From NCBI GenBank assembly GCA_035627955.1, contig DASPKU010000012.1, positions 186,001 to 250,000 of the forward strand: a DNA stretch of 64,000 nt, read 5' to 3'. Below, in pieces: positions 58,285-64,000 of this stretch (positions are counted from its first letter, which is position 1; each line of letters starts with the position of its first letter). The position numbers and the translations under genes were made by a program. Under the pieces are notes generated by a model. It ran no database searches. It was not told the origin of the DNA and saw nothing but the letters and a program-made list of their open reading frames with translations. The stretch comes from Phycisphaerales bacterium (GTDB taxonomy: Bacteria > Planctomycetota > Phycisphaerae > Phycisphaerales > UBA1924).

Positions 58285-58506
58285 CTAGCTCTTGCTCTCG
58301 GCCTTCATGAGGCGCTCGCCCTGCTCGGGGCTCATGGTGCCCTCGGCGATGAACGCGGCGATCTCGCGCCGGCTGCGTTCCTTTGCGAAGGTCTTGAGCA
58401 CGGAGGCGGTGAGGTTGAGGAACACCGTGATGATGACGCCGCTGAAGATGAGCAGCGGGATCAGGGTGTCTTCCTTGAGGCACTGCTGGATGACGTTGGG
58501 TTCCAT
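58285..58506 (-). CDS. small membrane protein with SHOCT-like tail (paralogue)
   Basis: 73 residues from ATG at 58506: a membrane helix (LIPLLIFSGVIITVFLNLT) and the conserved SRREIAAFIAEGTMSPEQGERLMKA. It was duplicated with the gene at 57907. The start at 58506 leaves a normal short N-terminus; an ATG at 58527 is also in frame. Function is unknown. Confidence 0.75.
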   Translation of the reverse strand: MEPNVIQQCLKEDTLIPLLIFSGVIITVFLNLTASVLKTFAKERSRREIAAFIAEGTMSPEQGERLMKAESKS

Positions 58507-58601
58507 GCGTGCGTCTCCGGAGCGCAAGGGGGGCGGGCCACCGGCGGAGTCATTGGGAAGGGTAGGGGGTCGGTTTCAGCAGGGTCTTGGGGAGCGGGCC
58601 G

Positions 58602-59438
58602 TCAGGCGGGGTCGGTAGGGGTCGCTCGTGCGAGGCCGCGGTGGATGGTGTGAGTCCAGATGGAGTAGAAGTCGAAGGCCGCGGCGTTGTCGCTCTCTGT
58701 CTGGGTGCCGAAAGCGGAGGTGAGGTCGCGGCGGAGGTCGGCGGGGACCCGGAAGCCGCGGAAGCCGGTGTCGATCTGGGCTTGGGGGGCTTCGGTGGCG
58801 AGACGGAGGGCGAGGCGATCAGTGTTCTCGAGGTCGGTCATGCCGCGTTCCTGCCCGAGGACGTCGAAGGAGAGGCGGTCGGCATTGCAGCGGAGGCGGG
58901 AGCCATCCCTGAGCCAGAGGTCGAGGATGTGGGTGGTCTTGCGCTCGGTGCTGCGGAGGGGCGTAGGCGGGTCGGGGAGCTCGGGGCCGCCGTAGCCGTA
59001 GGAGTAGCCGGAGCGCAGGCCGCCGGTGGTCTCGATGTCGATGCTGGTTCGGACCTTATCGATGGCGGCGCGGACGATGAGGAAGAGGTCGGCGGTGCGG
59101 AGGCCGGTGGGCTCGCCGCGCCAGGGCTCGGCCATGTACATGGGCTCGTCGCAGCCGAGTGCGGGCACGAGGCGTTTCACCAGGAAGGGCCTGGGGTGGG
59201 CCTTGAGGTAGGCCTGCGTGAGGGCGAAGGCGGAGATGCGTCGGGCCTTGAGACGGGCGACGATCTGGGGCGCCTCCGCGGCGTTCACCCGGGCAAGCAC
59301 CAGCGGGGGCTCATGGCTGGCGCGCTGGGCGGCGTGGAAGGCGTCGATGCCGAGGGCTTCGCTGAGGGCCGCGGCGCGGTCGGCGCTCGTGAAAGCGCTG
59401 GGGTAGCGGACGATGGTGAGATAAGCCCTGTCCGACAT
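58602..59438 (-). CDS. hypothetical protein, mixed alpha/beta
   Basis: A 278-residue soluble protein starting MSDRAYLTIVRYPSAF. The N-terminal half reads like a domain with alternating strands and helices (AALSEALGIDAFHAAQRASH, PPLVLARVNAAEAPQIVARL, ISAFALTQAYLKAHPRPFLV), and the C-terminal half has ILDLWLRDGSRLRCNADRLSFDVLG and DIETTGGLRSG, resembling domains that read other proteins' sequence or cofactors. No family is recognised. It is divergent from aat by 56 bases. Confidence 0.7.
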   Translation of the reverse strand: MSDRAYLTIVRYPSAFTSADRAAALSEALGIDAFHAAQRASHEPPLVLARVNAAEAPQIVARLKARRISAFALTQAYLKAHPRPFLVKRLVPALGCDEPMYMAEPWRGEPTGLRTADLFLIVRAAIDKVRTSIDIETTGGLRSGYSYGYGGPELPDPPTPLRSTERKTTHILDLWLRDGSRLRCNADRLSFDVLGQERGMTDLENTDRLALRLATEAPQAQIDTGFRGFRVPADLRRDLTSAFGTQTESDNAAAFDFYSIWTHTIHRGLARATPTDPA

Positions 59439-59494
59439 GGCGGAGTCAGTGTACATTGGGCCGCGCCCCGTTCGGGGCGTTGAGGGTGTGTTGC

Positions 59495-60196
59495 GTGACA
59501 ACGCGTGCGCGGGATGGATTGACACGTGAGGAGCGGCTGCTCGTGCGCGACACGCTGGTGTCGTACGCGCGCGGGTGGTTCCCGATGTGCGATCCGGAGA
59601 CGGGCGTGGTGCACTGGGTTCAGCCGGCGCAGCGGGGCGTGATCCCGCTGGATGAGCGGTTCAGGGTGAGCCGCTCGCTGCGCGGCGTGGTGCGGTCGGG
59701 GCGGTTCCGCATCACGAGCAACGCGGCGTTCCGGGAGGTGATTAGGGCGTGCGCGGCCCCCACTTCTTCTCGCGTGGACACGTGGATCAACGACGACATC
59801 GCCGAGCTGTTCCACCTGCTGCACCGGTCGGGGCACGCGCACAGCATCGAGGCGTGGGTGGAGGGGGAGCGCGGGCCGGAGCTGGTCGGGGGGTTGTACG
59901 GGCTGGTGGTCGGGTCGGCGTTCTGCGGCGAGTCGATGTTCTGCCGGCCTGATCGCGGCGGGAGCAACGCGAGCAAGGTGTGCCTGGTGCACCTGGTGGA
60001 GCACCTGCGGCGGCAGGGGTTCACGATGCTGGACTGCCAGCTGCTGAATCCGCACCTGGAGCAGTTCGGGTGTTATGAGATGCCGCAGGAGGCGTTTGCG
60101 GAGCGGATGGAGGAGGCGGTGAAGGTTGGGGCGGAGTGGGGAAGGTTCAGGGTGACGGAGGCGGCGGAGGTCGAAGACACGATCATGAAGACATGA
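59495..60196 (+). CDS. aat: leucyl/phenylalanyl-tRNA-protein transferase
   Basis: About 233 residues from GTG at 59495. It transfers Leu or Phe from tRNA to N-terminal Lys/Arg of proteins, feeding the N-degron pathway to ClpAP. Family motifs are present: YARGWFPMCDPETGVVHWVQP, VDTWINDDIAELFHLLH, GLVVGSAFCGESMFCR, SKVCLVHLVEHLRRQGF, LDCQLLNPHLEQFG. An ATG at 59456 would add unconserved residues. The last codons and the TGA (60194-60196) fall inside a family A hairpin, so the natural C-terminus has been altered by it. Confidence 0.92.
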   Translation: MTTRARDGLTREERLLVRDTLVSYARGWFPMCDPETGVVHWVQPAQRGVIPLDERFRVSRSLRGVVRSGRFRITSNAAFREVIRACAAPTSSRVDTWINDDIAELFHLLHRSGHAHSIEAWVEGERGPELVGGLYGLVVGSAFCGESMFCRPDRGGSNASKVCLVHLVEHLRRQGFTMLDCQLLNPHLEQFGCYEMPQEAFAERMEEAVKVGAEWGRFRVTEAAEVEDTIMKT

Positions 60197-60205
60197 TCGT
60201 GGCAC
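60178..60205. repeat. family A hairpin repeat (copy j) at the aat/tpiA junction
   Basis: CACGATCATG, the loop AAGA, CATGATCGTG and GCAC. It contains the aat stop codon and ends three bases before the tpiA stop on the other strand. Confidence 0.9.
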
Positions 60206-60207
60206 AG

Positions 60208-60996
60208 TCAGGGCTTGGACTTGCCGGCAGCGGCGGCGGCTTTGCAGAGGGCGACGAAGTCGGCGCCGTTGAGGGAGGCGCCGCCGACGAGACCGCCATC
60301 GACGTCGGGCTGGGCGAAGATGTCGGGGGCGATGTCGGGCTTGAGTGAGCCGCCGTAGATGATGCGGGTGCGGGTGGCGATGTCGGGGTTGTACATGCGG
60401 CGGAGCATGGCGCGGATCTGGGAGTGGGCCTCTTGGGCGTCCTGGGGCGTGGCGGTCTTGCCGGTGCCAATGGCCCAGACGGGCTCGTAAGCGATGACAA
60501 GGCGCTCGGCGAGGGCCGCGGGGATTTCGGCGAGGCCGGTGCGGACCTGACGGGCGGTGACGATGTCCTGGTGGCCGGCGACACGCTCCTCGAGGGTTTC
60601 GCCGACGCAGAGGACGCCGGTGAGGCCGCTCTCGAGGACGGCGCGCAGCTTCTTGTTGACCAGCTCGTCCTTCTCGCCGATCACGTGCCGGCGCTCGGAG
60701 TGGCCGCAGAGGACCAGCTGGACGCCGCAGTCCTTCACCATGCTGACGGAGACCTCGCCGGTGAAGGCGCCGTCGGCGTTGAAAAAGACGTCTTGGGCCC
60801 CGAGCTTTACCGAGGAGCCGCGGTCGCGGAGGATGGCGCGGACGGTGAGCAGGTAAGGGAAGGGCGGAAAGACCGCGGCCTCCACGCCGTCGAGGTTGAG
60901 CAGGCCGTCGGCGACCGCGCGGGTGAGGTCGGACCCGGTGGTGCGGTTGGTGTTCATCTTCCAGTTGCCGCCGACGAATGGTTTGCGCTCGGGCAT
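60208..60996 (-). CDS. tpiA: triosephosphate isomerase
   Basis: A 262-residue TIM barrel interconverting dihydroxyacetone phosphate and glyceraldehyde 3-phosphate. Catalytic residues are visible: Lys in GGNWKMN, His in VLCGHSERR, Glu in IAYEPVWAIGTGKT; the phosphate loops are IIYGGSLKP and VGGASL. Length is normal. ATG at 60996 is used because upstream codons in the open frame are unlike the family. It is convergent with aat, separated by a family A repeat. Confidence 0.97.
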   Translation of the reverse strand: MPERKPFVGGNWKMNTNRTTGSDLTRAVADGLLNLDGVEAAVFPPFPYLLTVRAILRDRGSSVKLGAQDVFFNADGAFTGEVSVSMVKDCGVQLVLCGHSERRHVIGEKDELVNKKLRAVLESGLTGVLCVGETLEERVAGHQDIVTARQVRTGLAEIPAALAERLVIAYEPVWAIGTGKTATPQDAQEAHSQIRAMLRRMYNPDIATRTRIIYGGSLKPDIAPDIFAQPDVDGGLVGGASLNGADFVALCKAAAAAGKSKP

Positions 60997-61260
60997 AGGT
61001 GGGGAGGGTAGCAGACGCCTGCGTGGGTGACCCGGTGGAGTGAGGTGTGCTGCGGTGTGATGGTGGTCGCGGCCGGAGTTGCGCGCGCACCGTGGTTCCA
61101 CCGGTGGGAGTTCACGGACTATTCACCACCGGGTGAGGTTGGTGAAAAATCCCCTATCTGAATGAGGGCTCGTCAACGTACTGTTGAGTACGGCTGAAGG
61201 TCCCGGGTTGGGGCTGAACACGGCCGAGGACCGCCGGGCCGGCAGGCCTCAGGGAGAGCT

Positions 61261-63606
61261 TTGGAGCAGAGCACCACGACTGTGCAGACGCATGCGACGC
61301 AGGACCAGCATCACCGGTGCCGGCTCCTGGAAGCCATCACCGCGACCACGCCGGACTTCCTGTACGTGTTCGACCGGGAGGGGCGGTTCCAGTACGCCAA
61401 CCCGCGGCTGCTGGCGGTGTGGGGGCTTCCGCTGGAGAAGGTGATTGGCAAGACGTGCCGCGAGCTGGGGTACGAGCAGTGGCACCACGACATGCACATG
61501 CGCGAGATCGCGCAGGTGATCGAAACGCGGGCGCCGATCAAGGGCGAGGTGCCGTTCAAGTCGCCTCGTACGGGCATCTACGGGGTGTACGAGTACATCT
61601 TCACACCGGTGCTGGACGGCACGGGGGAGGTCGAGCTGATCGCGGGGACGACGCGCGACGTGACCGACCGTAAGCAGGCTCAGGAGCAGCACAAGGGCGA
61701 CCGCGAGAAGCTGCAGGTGGCCCTTAACGCGGCCGAGCTGGGGACATGGACGTACCGGTTCGCGGACAACTACTGGGAGCTGGATGAGCGCGGGGCGGAG
61801 CTGTACAACACGGGCGGCACGGCCGTTATCCATGATGAGGCGATGATGCGCCGCATCATGCACCCGGACGACATCGCGCTGATGTGGGAGCGGGTGCAGA
61901 AGGCGTGCGACCCCAAGGGGGACGGGCGGTACCTGATCGAGTACCGCATCCGCAAGCCCGACGGGAGCTACCGCTGGCTGGTGGCATGGGCGTCGACGGA
62001 GTTCGTGGAGGAGAAGGGCGAGCGGAAGCCGGTGCGGCTGGTGGGGGCGAGCCGGGACATCACGGCGCGCAAGGAGGGTGAGGAAGCGCGGCGGCAGAGC
62101 GAGGAGCGGTTCCGCGGGATGCTCGACCAGTCCGTGGCGGGCGTTGCCGAGGTGGAGGTCAGCGGGCGGTTCACGATGGTGAACGACCGCTACGCGGCGA
62201 TCGTGGGCTACTCGCGGCAGGAACTGCTGCAGAAGACGATGCAGGACCTCACTCACCCCGAGGACCTTGCCCGGAACATGGAGAAGTTCGATGCGCTCGC
62301 GGCGACCGGGCGCGCATTCGAGATCGAGAAGCGCTACATCCGCAAGGACGGGCGCGAGGTGTGGGTGCACAACAGCGTGTTCGGCCGGCGCGGGCCGGAT
62401 GGCAAGGTCGACCACATCGTGGCCGTGTGCGTGGACATGACGGAGCGCCGCCGCGCCGAGCAGGAGCTGGAGCGTCACCGCTTGCACCTGGAGGCCATGG
62501 TGGAGGAGCGGTCGCGGCAGCTGCAGGAGTCGTCCAAGCGGCTGCGGGACAGCGAGCGGCTGGCCAGCCTGGGGACGCTCACGGCGGGGCTGGGGCACGA
62601 CCTGCACAACGCGCTGCTGCCGCTGCGGGTGCACCTGCAGGAGCTCTCCGAGGCTGCCAAGCGTGACCGGTCCATCGCGGACAACGTCGCGGCGGTGGAG
62701 GCCATGGCGCTGTACCTCTCCAGCCTCTCGCGGGGCATGCAGATGCTGGCCCGCGACCCCGAGCAGTCCTCGGGCGAGGGCGTGACCGACCTCGAGGAGT
62801 GGTGCCAGAGCGCGCACCGGGTGCTCGCGTCCATCGCGGGACGGACCATCGAGTTCTCCTGCGAGGTGGAGAACGGCACGCCCGCGGCCGCGATCGCGGA
62901 CCACCGGCTCACTCAGGCGGTGTTCAACCTGGTGCAGAACGCGCGGGACGCGATCCTGCAACAGCGGGGTGAGGAACGCGGCGGCGAGGTTCGAGTACGC
63001 GCAAAGACGTCGAGCGCGGGCTGGGTGGAGATCACCGTCTCGGACAACGGGCCGGGGATGGACGAGGCCACGCGCCGGCGCTGCATGGAGCCGTTCTTCA
63101 CCACCAAGGTGCGCGGGGCCCTGACGGGCGACGGCGGCACGGGCATGGGCCTGGCCCTGGTCAACGGCATCGTGACGGGCGCGGGCGGGCGTGTGGAGTT
63201 GCAGACCGCGCCGGGGCGCGGGACGATGTTCCGCCTGCTGCTCCCCGCGGCGGTGCAGCCGCTGGAAATGGAGCCGCTGCGGGCGATCAAGGCGGACCTG
63301 ACGATCAAGGATCGGCGGCGGGCCGCGGCCGTGCGGGCGCTGCTGAACACGTCGGGGTGGAGCGTGCGCGCCGGCACGGGCACACCAGGGGACGATGCCA
63401 TGCTGTGGGTGACAGAGCCTGAGTCGGCTTCGGCGGATCAGGTGCACCAGTTCATCGAGGGGCACCCGATGCGGCGCGTGCTGCTGATCACCGACGATGG
63501 CGTGGCGTACCGGCGCGAGCGGGTGCAGTGCTGCGACGGCGCCCGCAACTTCAGCACGCTGCGGCAGGTGATCGAGGGGCTCACGGCGGAGGTCAGCGCG
63601 AGCTGA
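61261..63606 (+). CDS. multi-PAS sensor histidine kinase
   Basis: 781 residues from TTG at 61261 (GGGAGA four bases before; an in-frame ATG is lacking early). Three PAS/PAC units lie at about 20-140, 150-275 and 283-400 (e.g. FLYVFDREGRFQYANPRLL, YRIRKPDGSYRWLV, VEVSGRFTMVNDRYAAIVGY), then a coiled coil, the HisKA helix LGTLTAGLGHDLHNALLPL with the phosphoacceptor His near residue 447, and HATPase_c with NLVQNARDAI, DNGPGMD and GTGMGLAL. A C-terminal 100 residues, weakly receiver-like, lack the phospho-Asp pattern. There is no membrane segment, so it senses a cytoplasmic signal. No partner regulator is adjacent. Confidence 0.9.
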   Translation: MEQSTTTVQTHATQDQHHRCRLLEAITATTPDFLYVFDREGRFQYANPRLLAVWGLPLEKVIGKTCRELGYEQWHHDMHMREIAQVIETRAPIKGEVPFKSPRTGIYGVYEYIFTPVLDGTGEVELIAGTTRDVTDRKQAQEQHKGDREKLQVALNAAELGTWTYRFADNYWELDERGAELYNTGGTAVIHDEAMMRRIMHPDDIALMWERVQKACDPKGDGRYLIEYRIRKPDGSYRWLVAWASTEFVEEKGERKPVRLVGASRDITARKEGEEARRQSEERFRGMLDQSVAGVAEVEVSGRFTMVNDRYAAIVGYSRQELLQKTMQDLTHPEDLARNMEKFDALAATGRAFEIEKRYIRKDGREVWVHNSVFGRRGPDGKVDHIVAVCVDMTERRRAEQELERHRLHLEAMVEERSRQLQESSKRLRDSERLASLGTLTAGLGHDLHNALLPLRVHLQELSEAAKRDRSIADNVAAVEAMALYLSSLSRGMQMLARDPEQSSGEGVTDLEEWCQSAHRVLASIAGRTIEFSCEVENGTPAAAIADHRLTQAVFNLVQNARDAILQQRGEERGGEVRVRAKTSSAGWVEITVSDNGPGMDEATRRRCMEPFFTTKVRGALTGDGGTGMGLALVNGIVTGAGGRVELQTAPGRGTMFRLLLPAAVQPLEMEPLRAIKADLTIKDRRRAAAVRALLNTSGWSVRAGTGTPGDDAMLWVTEPESASADQVHQFIEGHPMRRVLLITDDGVAYRRERVQCCDGARNFSTLRQVIEGLTAEVSAS

Positions 63607-63630
63607 CGCAAGAGCCGGCCGGCACCCGGT

Positions 63631-64000
63631 TCAGCCGAACATCTTCATCTGTTCGGGCTCGACGACCTCGTCGGTGATGGGGTGCTCGGGGTCGAGGCGG
63701 TAGTCGCCGCTATAACAGGCAGTGCAGTACTTCTCGCCCGGGCGGTTCATCACCGAGAGCAGGCCCTCGAGGCTCAGGTAGTGCAGGGAGTCCACGCCGA
63801 GGTAGGCGCGGATGTCCTCGATCGTCTTGCCCGTAGCGACCAGCTGGCTGCGCTCGGCGAAGTCGACGCCGAAGAAGCATGGGTGGCGGATGGGCGGGCA
63901 GCTGATGCGGAGGTGGATTTCCTTCGCCCCGCAGGCGCGGAGCTGGTCCATCTTCGCCTTGGTCGTGGTGCCGCGGACGATGGAGTCGTCCACGATGACG
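63631..64000 (-). CDS. purF: amidophosphoribosyltransferase, C-terminal part (5' end outside window)
   Basis: The last 123 or so residues of glutamine PRPP amidotransferase, first step of purine synthesis. The PRPP-binding VIVDDSIVRGTTT lies at the window edge, followed by PPIRHPCFFGVDFAERSQL, the flexible-loop region and the final KYCTACYSGDY with the cysteines that in some PurF bind an iron-sulfur cluster. It is convergent with the PAS kinase, 24 bases apart. The gene is cut by the window, not truncated. Confidence 0.95.
   Translation of the reverse strand, partial: VIVDDSIVRGTTTKAKMDQLRACGAKEIHLRISCPPIRHPCFFGVDFAERSQLVATGKTIEDIRAYLGVDSLHYLSLEGLLSVMNRPGEKYCTACYSGDYRLDPEHPITDEVVEPEQMKMFG

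Overview
The window looks like the chromosome of a planctomycete, most likely of the Phycisphaerae type. This is inferred from the high GC content, very large secreted-type proteins with LEPR-like N-terminal motifs, membrane proteins ending in a CxxC...CPECG zinc ribbon, a PEP-CTERM-like tail remnant, tRNA genes without encoded CCA, and intergenic spaces full of short hairpin repeats. No database was consulted, so the assignment rests on these traits only.

Layout. 1-5.9 kb: the RNA polymerase locus, with the 3' end of rpoB, a two-gene insert (a HEPN-like protein and a small partner) and rpoC. 6.1-7.9 kb: an AT-richer NACHT NTPase. 7.9-9.1 kb: hairpin repeats, a strictly phased 21-bp repeat array and a small fibronectin-III-like gene. 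9.2-12.4 kb (minus): cation/proton antiporter, universal stress protein and histidine kinase. 12.5-16.5 kb: an accessory stretch with four zinc-ribbon membrane proteins, DinB-fold proteins and two gene remnants. 16.6-17.9 kb (minus): pgsA-pgpA, the last two steps of phosphatidylglycerol synthesis. 18.1-25.4 kb: nuoJKLMN, the membrane arm of complex I. 27.1-36.6 kb: a 3162-residue beta-solenoid surface protein with its own terminator. 36.6-40.9 kb: SDR dehydrogenase, a four-repeat LEPR-type protein, a helical protein with no clear end, and a Y-family DNA polymerase. 41.0-41.5 kb: five tRNA genes, several of them odd. 42-48 kb: pckA, tRNA-His, a PilZ/receiver protein and gyrB. 48.2-53.9 kb: hypothetical protein, TPR lipoprotein, endonuclease IV, a UPF0175/PIN toxin-antitoxin pair, a second FnIII-like gene beside another 21-bp array, and a 189-bp tandem repeat. 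53.9-64 kb: guaB, glycogen debranching enzyme, two small paralogous membrane proteins, aat, tpiA, a PAS sensor kinase and the 3' end of purF.

The housekeeping genes are ordinary for a heterotroph with aerobic respiration, gluconeogenesis and glycogen turnover. The unusual content lies around them. Two defence-like modules flank rpoC. Both copies of a small FnIII-like gene sit next to 21-bp-phased arrays. Two class I tRNAs carry leucine anticodons. A family of hairpin repeats with co-varying stems has entered coding sequence (the debranching enzyme, gyrB and the end of aat).
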